Shown in pieces: positions 32,857-41,297 of a stretch of DNA of 64,000 nucleotides. The number at the start of each line of letters is the position of its first letter. The stretch's first letter is position 1. Origin of the DNA: Lachnospiraceae bacterium (lineage in GTDB: Bacteria > Bacillota > Clostridia > Lachnospirales > Lachnospiraceae); NCBI GenBank assembly GCA_910576125.1, contig CAJTHM010000024.1, positions 1-64,000 on the forward strand. The letters run 5' to 3'. The notes beneath the pieces were generated by a model. It made no database searches. It was not told the origin of the DNA and was given only the letters and a program-made list of their open reading frames with translations. Position numbers and translations under genes: made by a program.

Positions 32857-33270
32857 ATGAAAAGATTTTTATACGCAATTGTGGAAATTATAGCACGGAT
32901 ACACAGCCGTCTTCTGGAGCTGAACGATGCCTATGAATACAATTTTACCGACAAAGAGCTGCATTTCCTGATAATCGGCGCACTGGGGATGGCAATGATT
33001 TTTGTAGTACATCCTGTGTTCAAGTGGCTTGCCAGAAACAATCACATCATGATCATCAGCTGGATTTATGTATTCACTCTGATCATCGTCATAACTTTCG
33101 CTATCGAAATCGGCCAGAGAGTGACGAATACAGGAGCCATGGAATTTGCGGATATTATGTTCGGCGTACTGGGCTTTATCAGCATGTTCCTGGTATTTTC
33201 CGTGTTCCGCGGAATCTACCACCTGATTTTGAAACTGATTCGGGGCCAAGATGAAGAAGAGCGGGACTAG
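32857..33270 (+). CDS. Membrane protein, unrecognised
   Basis: 137 residues; ATG 32857 with AGGAGAACGG upstream. After an amphipathic N-terminal helix there are three transmembrane helices (LHFLIIGALGMAMIFVVHP, IISWIYVFTLIIVITFAI, IMFGVLGFISMFLVFSVF) and a charged C-terminus. The distribution recalls VanZ-like small membrane proteins, but the VanZ motifs are not evident. Upstream of sbcD by 21 bp and possibly cotranscribed. Confidence 0.55.
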   Translation: MKRFLYAIVEIIARIHSRLLELNDAYEYNFTDKELHFLIIGALGMAMIFVVHPVFKWLARNNHIMIISWIYVFTLIIVITFAIEIGQRVTNTGAMEFADIMFGVLGFISMFLVFSVFRGIYHLILKLIRGQDEEERD

Positions 33271-33291
33271 AAAACATAAAAGAGGGAATCC

Positions 33292-34446
33292 ATGAAATTT
33301 TTACATATCTCAGATTTGCATATCGGAAAGCGTGTCAATGAATTCTCCATGATTCCGGACCAAAAATATATTCTGAAGCAGATATCGGATATCGCTGTTT
33401 CGGAAAGTGTGGACGCAGTGCTGATTGCGGGGGACATCTATGACAAGCCGGTGCCCTCTGCGGAGGCCGTGCAGATATTTGACAGGTTCCTGACAGGCCT
33501 TGCGGACTTCGGGAAAAAAGTCTTTGCGGTGAGCGGCAATCATGACTCGCCGGAGCGGATCGCGTTCGGCGCGCAGTTGATGAGCGGAAGGGGCGTGCAT
33601 GTTTCTCCGGTGTACGAGGGAGAGGCGGCCTGCCGGATATTGTCAGATGCCTATGGAGAAATCGGCGTCTATCTCCTCCCTTTCATAAAGCCCGCTATAG
33701 TCCGGCATGCGCTGGAGGGAGAGCCGGAGTGCCCGGTGCCGGAAAGCTATCAGGACGCGGTGAAATTAGCTGTAGACCGTATGGAAATAGACGGCACAAG
33801 ACGCAATATCCTCATAGCCCATCAGTTCGTGACCGGGGCGGGGCGCTGCGATTCGGAGGAAGCGGCAGTGGGAGGCCTGGACAACGTGGACGGTTCGGTC
33901 TTCGACCGTTTTGACTACGTGGCTCTGGGACATATCCACAGCCCCCAGTCCGTGGGCAGAGAGTGTGTCCGATACTGCGGCACGCCTCTGAAATATTCTT
34001 TTTCCGAGGCAGAGCAGGAGAAATCCGTCACAATCGTGGAGCTGCGGGAGAAAGGACAGATTCAGCTTTCCACAGTGCCTCTGCGTCCGCTGCATGACAT
34101 GCGGAAAATCAGGGGCGCCTATCTGGAAGTGATGTCCAAATCCTTTTATCAGGATACGGACACGGAAGACTATGTGCAGATCACGCTGACGGATGAGGAG
34201 GATATTCCAGACGGCCTGCAGAGGCTCCGCACAGTCTATCCGAATCTGATGCGTCTGACTTACGACAACAGCCGCACCAGACAGGACCAGGATGTGGATG
34301 TGGCGGAGATGGTGGAACAGAAATCGGAACTGGAACTGTTCGGAGAGTTCTATGAATTGCAGAACAACCAGCCCATGAGCGGGGAACAGCATAATTTCGT
34401 GAAAAAGATGATAGAGAACCTGGCGGGGGGAGGTTATGAGGCATGA
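33292..34446 (+). CDS. sbcD: Exonuclease SbcCD subunit D
   Basis: 384 residues, ATG 33292 with GAGGGAATCC upstream. Metallophosphoesterase motifs in order: DLHIG (8-12), AGDIYD (46-51), GNHDSP (about 83-88), and the later histidine motifs LIAHQFV and ALGHIHSPQ. SbcD is the Mre11-type nuclease that, with SbcC, opens hairpins and DNA ends. Its stop overlaps the sbcC start (ATGA), the usual operon organisation. No missing residue seen. Confidence 0.95.
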   Translation: MKFLHISDLHIGKRVNEFSMIPDQKYILKQISDIAVSESVDAVLIAGDIYDKPVPSAEAVQIFDRFLTGLADFGKKVFAVSGNHDSPERIAFGAQLMSGRGVHVSPVYEGEAACRILSDAYGEIGVYLLPFIKPAIVRHALEGEPECPVPESYQDAVKLAVDRMEIDGTRRNILIAHQFVTGAGRCDSEEAAVGGLDNVDGSVFDRFDYVALGHIHSPQSVGRECVRYCGTPLKYSFSEAEQEKSVTIVELREKGQIQLSTVPLRPLHDMRKIRGAYLEVMSKSFYQDTDTEDYVQITLTDEEDIPDGLQRLRTVYPNLMRLTYDNSRTRQDQDVDVAEMVEQKSELELFGEFYELQNNQPMSGEQHNFVKKMIENLAGGGYEA

Positions 34447-37400
34447 AACCAGTTAAACTTGTCATGAACGCATTCGGCCCCTATGCGGACAGGACGGAAA
34501 TAGATTTTGACAGTTTCGGCGGACAGGGGCTGTACCTGATCACAGGGGATACCGGGGCGGGAAAGACCACGATATTTGATGCCATAACTTTCGCGTTGTA
34601 TGGGGAGGCCAGCGGCGACGTGCGCCGTTCGGATATGTTCCGCAGCAAGTATGCGAAAGAAGATGTTCCCACCTATGTGGAATATACCTTTATCTGCCGC
34701 GGCAAAAAATATACGGTAAAACGTAATCCGGAATACATGAGGCCGAAAGGGCGGGGAACAGGCTATACGACTCAGAAAGCCGAGGCGGAGCTGATTTATC
34801 CGGATAAAAGGGCGCCGGTCACGAAGACAAAGGATGTGACAAAGGCTGTGACAGAGCTGATTGGACTGGACCGAAAACAGTTCACCCAGATTGCCATGAT
34901 AGCCCAGGGTGATTTCCAGAAGCTGCTGCTGGCAGGGACAGAGGAGCGGGGGGACATCTTTCGCCAGATTTTCGGCACAGGCCTTTACCGGAGGATTCAG
35001 GAACAGCTGAAAGCGGCGGTAAAGCTCCAGCGGGATGAATATGAGGAGCTGAAACGCAGCATGAACCAGTATATGGACAGTATCGTCAGTACAGACAGTG
35101 CGGATGCCGGCATCTGCGAAAAGCTTCAGGAACTGCAGAAGACGAAGTTCGACGGTACGGTCGAAGAGGGGATAGAGCTGCTGGCAAAACTGTGCGCGGA
35201 GGATGCCGCCGCGCTTAAGATGATAGATGGGCAGCTGGAGCAGCTGGATGAAGAAATCAGGAAGAAAGACCGGCTCATCATAGACATCAGACACCGGGAG
35301 GAGCAGCGAAAGACCCTGTCGGAGAACCAGAGGAAACAGGAGGAGCTCCAGGAAGAGCTTGCCCGCAGGAAAGATATTTTTGTGCAGGCCGGCCAGAACC
35401 GGGAGAAGTGCGGTCCGCTGGAGGAGCAGATTCAGGCAGCCAGGAAAATCCTGGAGACATTCGACAGCCTGGAGGCCTTGCAGGAAGCCCGGAGAGCTGG
35501 TGAACAGGAAATCCAGGCAGAAAAAAAACGCTGCGGGGATATTGCTTTAAGGAGGCAGGCGCTGGAGACCGCTTTGCTGGAGGAGCAGGAAACCTACCGG
35601 CTGCTGGCAGGCGCCGGAGAGGCAAAAGAGCGCCTGGAGCGGAGGCGCAGCGACATCCTGCGTCAGCAGCAGAATATCCAGCGCCAGAACGAAGACCTGG
35701 GACAGGAGATAGCGCGTCTGCGGAAGACAGAGCAGGCCCTTACCGATAATCAGAAGAACCAGCAGGAACTTTTGGCGGACATTGCGGATAAGCAGAGCAG
35801 AATAGAGGCCCTGAATAACCGGGATGCAATGCTTTCTTCAGTGGAGCAGATAAGCGGAAAGCTTGCAGGCCAGCGGGAGCTTTTGCAGAGGCTGATCAAA
35901 GAACGGCAAGAGGCAGAAAAAGAGGGGGCCCGGATAAGGACTGTGCTGGGCGAACTGTCTGAGCGCAGCGAGACTTTGAGCGCAAGAAAAGATACCTATG
36001 AGAAAGAGCGGCAATCTCTTAAAAATATCGGGGAAACCGTCCTGGCATTCCGCCATGAGGCGGATGAGGCTAAGCAGAGGATACGTCTGTGCGAAGAGCA
36101 TTCCCATGCCCTGGAAGCATCTGGCAAGGCTGCGGCTGCCCTGGAAAAGACCTATGAGAAAGAGCGGGAAAGCGCAGAGGCGCATCAGCGGGAGTGGAAC
36201 TGCTGTCAGGAAGAGTGGGAGTCGCTGGGAGACACAGAATCCCGCAGGCTGCTGGCGCAACAGCGGCAGGAAAAGCTGCGGGAGGCGAAGCTTGCGCGGG
36301 ACAAGCTGAGTGCGGAAACGGAAAATCTGGAGATGCTTCAAAAAGAGCTGTTCTCCGTAAGGGAAGAGTATCTTACAGCAGCAGAGGAAAAGCAGCGGCT
36401 GGGGGATGCATATCGGAGGATGGAGCAGCAGTTCCTGGATGCCCAGGCGGGAATGCTTGCCAGAAATCTGGAGGAAGGCGCGGCCTGCCCTGTGTGCGGT
36501 TCTGTACATCACCCTGTGCTGGCCCATGTCCCTGAGTCCGTGCCGGAAAAAGCAAATCTGGACAGAAAAAAGAAAGAACTGTCTGCCGCTGAAGCGAAAG
36601 CCGAGCGACTCAGCGAGAGGGCCGGACATTTGAGGGAGCAGTTCCGGAGACAGTTGTCTCAGATAGAGGATATGGCTCATGGGCTGCTCTGCATGGCTGT
36701 GCTGTGGGAGCAGGCTGACGGACAGGAAAAGCCGGACTTTGTCCTGGAAAAGGAATCCGGGGAGGACGCCGGGTTCCAGAAAAAGCTGAACGGATTTATT
36801 GATGAAATACAAAATAGAATAAAATGTTTTGAAGAATCCCTGGAAGCGGAAATGCTCAGAGCCCAACAGGCATGCGGCAGGAAAAAGGAACTGGATGAAC
36901 TTCTGAAAGCCGCGGGACAGAGACAGAAAGAATTGGATCAGAGGCGGCAGGATGCATTGCTGAAGCTGAATACTGCCAGGGGCCAGCATTCCGAAAAACA
37001 AACGCAGTGGGAAAGATTTTTATCGGAGCTGCCCGACAATCTCCTGCCCGGGCCCAAAATGCCCCGAGCGGAATGGCCTGCGGAGAAAATATCATCCTCT
37101 CTGCGCCGGGTATATGAGAACAGCTGCATGAAATTGGAGCAGGCCGAAACGGGAAGAAAGCAGCTGGAGAGTTTAGAGGCGCACATCGCAGAGGCAGAAG
37201 AGAGGAAAAAGCAGCTGGAAGAAATGATAGCACAAAACAGGGAGCAGGCCGCCAATCTGCTGGGCCGCGAGGAATCTGCGGGAAAGCAGCTGGCCGGGGA
37301 ACTGCAGAAAACGAGGACAGTAACGGCGGAAGCAGACAGACTGTTTGAGGAATACAGGCAGGAAAGGCCCATAGAAACGATTGCCGAGATATTTGAAAAC

Positions 37401-38864
37401 AATCAGGAGAAAGCAAATTCTGCATCTTTGACGCGAACAGAATCCTATCTGACCAGCCTGACCGAATGGAAAAAGAGGATACAGGAAGAAATCGTGCTCC
37501 GTCAGCAGCTGACAGAACATCGCCGGCAGAAAGAAGAACAGCTGGCCCGGATACAAGCCTTACTGGGTGAACTGGAAAAGGAGCTTGCAGGCATCCAAGG
37601 CAGAAAGTCGGACCGCGCCGGACAGCTGTGGGACAGTCTCATTGCCTTTTACGACAGCCGCAGCGAAAAACCGACGGGCTTGGATTTTTCTCCCGACAGC
37701 CGGCCGGAGGGGACAGATTTGCGGGAACTTGCCATACAGGCCCTGGAGAAGCTTTCGGATGCCATGCTTCTTTTGGAGGAAGATATCCGGCGAAACCGCA
37801 CAGAACTGGAGAGACGGCAGGAACTGGAACAGAGCATCCCGCAGAAAGAAGCGCTCAGGAATCAGCTTCTGGAGGAATGCCGGGAACTGGAGCTGGCTCT
37901 GGCCGGGAAAGCTGCGGAGAACGCGGCAAGGCAGGAGCAGATAGCGACTCTTACAGAACAGCTTGGCGGAGAGACCAGAGACAGGACGCTGGAACGCATT
38001 TCCGTCCTGCAGAAGCAGAAAACAGAGCTGGATGAGGCCTATCAGCTGGCAGAACATAACTTTTCGGAATACCGAACCCAGAACGAGTGCCTGACCGCAA
38101 CAATCGAGACATTGCGGCAGCAGCTGGCTGCGGCAGGAGACATCCGGCTTCAGGAGGAAACAGTGGCCGCGGAAAGAGAGGAGAGGCAGCGCGCCAAAAG
38201 AGAGAGCAGCGCCAGAAGGGACCGGATATACACAGCTCTCACCCGTAACCAGGATATCCTGCACAAAGTCAGAAGCAGACAGGAGGATATCACCGCAGTG
38301 GAGAAAAAGTATATATGGATGCGCGCTCTGGCCGATACTGCCAACGGCAATCTGACCGGTAAACAGAAGATAGAGCTGGAGACCTATATCCAGATGACTT
38401 ATTTCGACCGTATCATCAGAAGGGCGAATCTGCGTCTTCTGACCATGAGCGGCGGACAATATGAACTGAAGAGGGAGCAGGGAGACAATCTGAAAGGAAA
38501 AGCAGGACTGGAACTTGGCGTGATCGACCATTATAACGCCACTGGGCGCAGCGTGAAGACCCTGTCAGGGGGCGAGTCCTTTCAGGCATCCCTTTCTCTT
38601 GCGCTGGGCCTGGCGGACGAAATCCAGTCTTACGCCGGAGGAATCCAGATGGAGTGCATGTTCGTGGACGAGGGCTTCGGCTCCCTGGACGAGGAGGCCC
38701 TGGCCCAGGCCATGAATGCCCTCCGGCAGCTCACCGAGGGCAGGCGTCTGGTAGGCATCATTTCCCATGTATCCGAGCTGAAAGAGCGCATCGACAGGAA
38801 AATCCTGGTCACCAAATACAGAGACAGGGACGGAATCGGCAGCAAGGTGAAGATAGTGATATAA
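34443..38864 (+). CDS. sbcC: Exonuclease SbcCD subunit C, unusually long
   Basis: 1473 residues, against about 1050-1130 in E. coli and B. subtilis. Walker A GDTGAGKTT at residues 35-43, zinc-hook CPVC at about 682-685 near the apex of two very long coiled-coil arms, and C-terminal signature SGGESFQASLSLALG followed by Walker B with MFVDEGFGSLDE. The extra length lies in the coiled coils, so the DNA-tethering arms should be longer than usual. Works with SbcD in ATP-dependent cleavage of hairpins and blocked ends. The frame is continuous. Confidence 0.95.
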   Translation: MKPVKLVMNAFGPYADRTEIDFDSFGGQGLYLITGDTGAGKTTIFDAITFALYGEASGDVRRSDMFRSKYAKEDVPTYVEYTFICRGKKYTVKRNPEYMRPKGRGTGYTTQKAEAELIYPDKRAPVTKTKDVTKAVTELIGLDRKQFTQIAMIAQGDFQKLLLAGTEERGDIFRQIFGTGLYRRIQEQLKAAVKLQRDEYEELKRSMNQYMDSIVSTDSADAGICEKLQELQKTKFDGTVEEGIELLAKLCAEDAAALKMIDGQLEQLDEEIRKKDRLIIDIRHREEQRKTLSENQRKQEELQEELARRKDIFVQAGQNREKCGPLEEQIQAARKILETFDSLEALQEARRAGEQEIQAEKKRCGDIALRRQALETALLEEQETYRLLAGAGEAKERLERRRSDILRQQQNIQRQNEDLGQEIARLRKTEQALTDNQKNQQELLADIADKQSRIEALNNRDAMLSSVEQISGKLAGQRELLQRLIKERQEAEKEGARIRTVLGELSERSETLSARKDTYEKERQSLKNIGETVLAFRHEADEAKQRIRLCEEHSHALEASGKAAAALEKTYEKERESAEAHQREWNCCQEEWESLGDTESRRLLAQQRQEKLREAKLARDKLSAETENLEMLQKELFSVREEYLTAAEEKQRLGDAYRRMEQQFLDAQAGMLARNLEEGAACPVCGSVHHPVLAHVPESVPEKANLDRKKKELSAAEAKAERLSERAGHLREQFRRQLSQIEDMAHGLLCMAVLWEQADGQEKPDFVLEKESGEDAGFQKKLNGFIDEIQNRIKCFEESLEAEMLRAQQACGRKKELDELLKAAGQRQKELDQRRQDALLKLNTARGQHSEKQTQWERFLSELPDNLLPGPKMPRAEWPAEKISSSLRRVYENSCMKLEQAETGRKQLESLEAHIAEAEERKKQLEEMIAQNREQAANLLGREESAGKQLAGELQKTRTVTAEADRLFEEYRQERPIETIAEIFENNQEKANSASLTRTESYLTSLTEWKKRIQEEIVLRQQLTEHRRQKEEQLARIQALLGELEKELAGIQGRKSDRAGQLWDSLIAFYDSRSEKPTGLDFSPDSRPEGTDLRELAIQALEKLSDAMLLLEEDIRRNRTELERRQELEQSIPQKEALRNQLLEECRELELALAGKAAENAARQEQIATLTEQLGGETRDRTLERISVLQKQKTELDEAYQLAEHNFSEYRTQNECLTATIETLRQQLAAAGDIRLQEETVAAEREERQRAKRESSARRDRIYTALTRNQDILHKVRSRQEDITAVEKKYIWMRALADTANGNLTGKQKIELETYIQMTYFDRIIRRANLRLLTMSGGQYELKREQGDNLKGKAGLELGVIDHYNATGRSVKTLSGGESFQASLSLALGLADEIQSYAGGIQMECMFVDEGFGSLDEEALAQAMNALRQLTEGRRLVGIISHVSELKERIDRKILVTKYRDRDGIGSKVKIVI

Positions 38865-38894
38865 ATGGCCATATAAAAGTCGGTTTTACAGCAC

Positions 38895-38950
38895 TTGACA
38901 AATATATCGGCAGGTGATATATTGATAGTATGATATATCGCCTGCCGATA
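38895..38950 (+). promoter_or_regulatory. Promoter with large palindromic operator of the PadR operon
   Basis: TTGACA (38895-38900), 17-bp spacer, TATATT (38918-38923) form a strong promoter. An inverted repeat with 18-base arms (38905-38922 and 38933-38950; one mismatch, 10-bp centre) overlaps spacer and -10. A dimer bound there would block RNA polymerase. The PadR gene starts 50 bp downstream, so autorepression is likely. Confidence 0.8.
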
Positions 38951-38999
38951 CGTTGTGCTGCGATATGACGATCTGCGGCAGGAAACGGAAGGAGAGAAA

Positions 39000-39320
39000 A
39001 TGGAGAAGCAGACCCCATTGACGGAAGCGCTGTTCTATATTCTATTGTCCGTTCGAAAGCCCAACCACGGCTACGGAATCATCCAGGAGGTGCAGGAACT
39101 CACGGACGGGCGGGTAGTGCTGGGCCCCGGCACCCTTTATGGGGCCATGCAGACCATGACGGCCAGGGGATGGATCCGGATTTACAGCGAAGAGACAGAT
39201 TCCCGGAAGAAAAAGGAATATATCATCACGGAGACCGGCAGAAAAGTTTTTGCGGAAGAAAAAAGGCGTCTGGAGGAACTTCTGCGGAACGCGGAGAGAA
39301 TGGAGGAGGGGACATGGTAA
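39000..39320 (+). CDS. PadR-family transcriptional repressor
   Basis: ATG 39000 with GGAAGGAGAG upstream; 106 residues. Winged-helix domain with the family blocks LTEALFYILLSVRKPNHGYGI, LGPGTLYGAMQTM, KKEYIITETGRKVF and a C-terminal dimerising helix. PadR repressors respond to small hydrophobic compounds or envelope stress. The next gene, which it overlaps by 7 bp, is DUF2812; such PadR-DUF2812 pairs are widespread in Firmicutes. Auto-control through the palindrome at 38905-38950 is inferred. Confidence 0.9.
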   Translation: MEKQTPLTEALFYILLSVRKPNHGYGIIQEVQELTDGRVVLGPGTLYGAMQTMTARGWIRIYSEETDSRKKKEYIITETGRKVFAEEKRRLEELLRNAERMEEGTW

Positions 39321-40036
39321 GATTTCGGCTGTATGCAAATAAGGACGAGGAGACGGCATACCTGAATGAAATGGCGGCGAGAGGCTATGCGATGACAGGA
39401 TTTTTCGCAGGTTTCTACTCTTTTGAAAAATGCCGGCCCGGGGAGTTCATCTATCAGGTGGACATCACGGAGGGGTGGTTCCGGGTGAGCAGCGACTACA
39501 GGGAATTCATGCAGGAAATGGGCGTGGAAATCATATGTCCGTGGGGGATGTGGGTGATCCTGCGGAAGAAAGCGGCGGAGGGCTCTTTCGTGCTCTATAC
39601 GGATGTGGAGTCCGGCATCGAGCATTATACGAAGATCAAGAAAATGTTTAAGACGGCTACGATGCTCGAACTTATCTGTCTCATCATGGAGATTGCGCTT
39701 GCCGGCAGCACCACGGATAAGGCCACAATCGCTATGGCCCTGGCTTTCATTTCCCTGGTGGGAGCAATCGTCATTGTTTTCTTACGGGAGATAGCCCGGG
39801 TGAACGGGATTCTGGCACAGCTCCGGGAAAGGGCAGGACAGGAGTCTCCCGGGAATCGATGCGGGAAGTCCAATGTGTCGCTTCTTCTGTCTCTGGGGCT
39901 TACCCTGAATGGAATCGGCTATCTGATACCGACGGGGAGCACCCTGTATGCAGCGGTGAGGGGTATCCTCCACGGCCTGGCCATTGTCTTTATGGGCCTG
40001 GGAATCATAAGCACATTGTGGAAGAGAGAAGACTGA
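39314..40036 (+). CDS. DUF2812 membrane protein
   Basis: ATG 39314 after GGAGGAGGGG; 240 residues. N-terminal cytosolic DUF2812 domain (NKDEETAYLNEMAARGYAM, FYSFEKCRPGEFIYQVDI), then two pairs of transmembrane helices (ATMLELICLIMEIALAG; TIAMALAFISLVGAIVIVF; SLLLSLGLTLNGIGYLIP; ILHGLAIVFMGLGIIST). The role is unknown; the conserved link with PadR suggests that the membrane protein and the regulator respond to the same signal. Confidence 0.8.
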   Translation: MVRFRLYANKDEETAYLNEMAARGYAMTGFFAGFYSFEKCRPGEFIYQVDITEGWFRVSSDYREFMQEMGVEIICPWGMWVILRKKAAEGSFVLYTDVESGIEHYTKIKKMFKTATMLELICLIMEIALAGSTTDKATIAMALAFISLVGAIVIVFLREIARVNGILAQLRERAGQESPGNRCGKSNVSLLLSLGLTLNGIGYLIPTGSTLYAAVRGILHGLAIVFMGLGIISTLWKRED

Positions 40037-40070
40037 GGATTAACGCGATGGAAAGCGGCGGACGGACTGC

Positions 40071-40099
40071 TTGACATCCCCTGGCGCGGACGGTATAAT
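40071..40099 (+). promoter_or_regulatory. Consensus sigma-A promoter
   Basis: TTGACA (40071-40076), exactly 17 bp, TATAAT (40094-40099). A full consensus housekeeping promoter. It now reads into a truncated phosphohexomutase stub and then the NYN-domain gene. Confidence 0.85.
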
Positions 40100-40151
40100 C
40101 AAATCAGTAATGAGGAACCGAAAACGCAGGAATACAGAGGGGAGAGGCCGC

Positions 40152-40304
40152 ATGATTCGTTTTGGAACCGGCGGCCGGCTGGCCGTCATAGGGGACGGAT
40201 TTACAAAGCAGAACATTCAGATTCCGGCCAGGGCATTGTGCGGGTCACCACAGGCGGTGAAACAGGGGGATAGCTATGGAAGAAATCATGGAATCATTAT
40301 CTAA
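40152..40304 (+). pseudogene. N-terminal stub of a phosphoglucomutase/phosphomannomutase
   Basis: ATG 40152 after GGGGAGAGGCCGC reads MIRFGTGGRLAVIGDGFTKQ, the characteristic start of alpha-D-phosphohexomutases, for about 35 codons; the active-site serine loop and three further domains are absent. The end of the stub overlaps the next gene start by 29 bp. Confidence 0.6.
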
Positions 40305-41274
40305 TGAAAAAATGCAGTTCGCGGTGCTGATCGATGCCGACAACATCAGCTCGAAATACGCGGTCACAATATTTGAAGAACTGGAAAAGTACGGTGTCAC
40401 CAGCTACCGGCGCATCTACGGCAACTGGTCCAAGGGAAACGGCTGGTCAGAGGGCATGCTCCTGGAGTATTCCATCATGCCCGTGCAGCAGTTTTCCTAT
40501 ACTACAGGGAAAAACGCCACGGACATGGCTATGGTAATCGATGCCATGGACATTCTTTACAAAAACAAAGTGCAGGGCTTCTGCCTGGTCACCAGCGACA
40601 GCGATTTCACAAGGCTAGCCATGCGCCTGCGGGAGGAGAACATGTTCGTGCTGGGTATGGGGGAATCCAAGACGCCTCTGGCGCTGACAAGGGCCTGCAA
40701 TAAATTCATCCATCTGAACCTGGTGGCAGACGCAGGAGACAGCGCCGCCGAGGTGAGGACTTCTTCCGGAGAGAAAGGTTCCAGAACAGGCGGATACGGC
40801 GGACAGACGGATACGGCGGCCGCCGACGAGCAGAACGTGACATCCCTGGCCGAGGTGCGCCAGGTGATTCTGGCTCTTATCAATGAAAACGGCGGAAAGC
40901 ATGTGGATCTGGCCCAGCTGGGCAATCGCCTGAATGACAAATTTTCGGATTTTGATGTACGAAATTACGGTTATTCCAAGCTGAGCACCATGATAGATCA
41001 GGAACTCACCGACCTGCATGTGAAGAAAATCAGCAACCAGTATTATGTGGAACGCCGCTCCAACCTGACCAAGGAAGAGCTGGAGCGGGAAATCTGCCGC
41101 ATGATTGAGAAGAACGGCGGCATGGTGGAGAATCTGGCCAGCCTGAACGACGAACTGCACAAGAAATACAAGCAGCTGGACTTCAAGCAGTTCGGCTACA
41201 GCAGGATTTCCAGTTTCCTGCGGAGCCTGAACTCCGTGACAGTCCACGAGAACGAGGTATCTTTGAAAAAGTAG
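40276..41274 (+). CDS. NYN-domain ribonuclease-like protein with two OST-HTH/LOTUS domains
   Basis: 332 residues, ATG 40276 after CAGGGGGATAGCT. NYN domain at about 10-150 with the acidic residues of the PIN-like fold in VLIDADNIS, KNATDMAMVIDAMD and VTSDSDFTRLA. After an Ala/Gly/Thr linker come two copies of a winged OST-HTH (LOTUS) domain: VILALINENGGKHVDLAQLG ... FGYSKLSTMI-type at about 195-265 and ICRMIEKNGGMVENLASL ... FGYSRISSFL at about 275-325. LOTUS domains bind RNA, particularly G-rich and structured RNA; so an RNA cleaver with RNA-binding tail is inferred. rarA follows in the same orientation 23 bp later. Confidence 0.85.
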   Translation: MEEIMESLSNEKMQFAVLIDADNISSKYAVTIFEELEKYGVTSYRRIYGNWSKGNGWSEGMLLEYSIMPVQQFSYTTGKNATDMAMVIDAMDILYKNKVQGFCLVTSDSDFTRLAMRLREENMFVLGMGESKTPLALTRACNKFIHLNLVADAGDSAAEVRTSSGEKGSRTGGYGGQTDTAAADEQNVTSLAEVRQVILALINENGGKHVDLAQLGNRLNDKFSDFDVRNYGYSKLSTMIDQELTDLHVKKISNQYYVERRSNLTKEELEREICRMIEKNGGMVENLASLNDELHKKYKQLDFKQFGYSRISSFLRSLNSVTVHENEVSLKK

Positions 41275-41297
41275 AACGGAGACGGTATCAGACAAAA

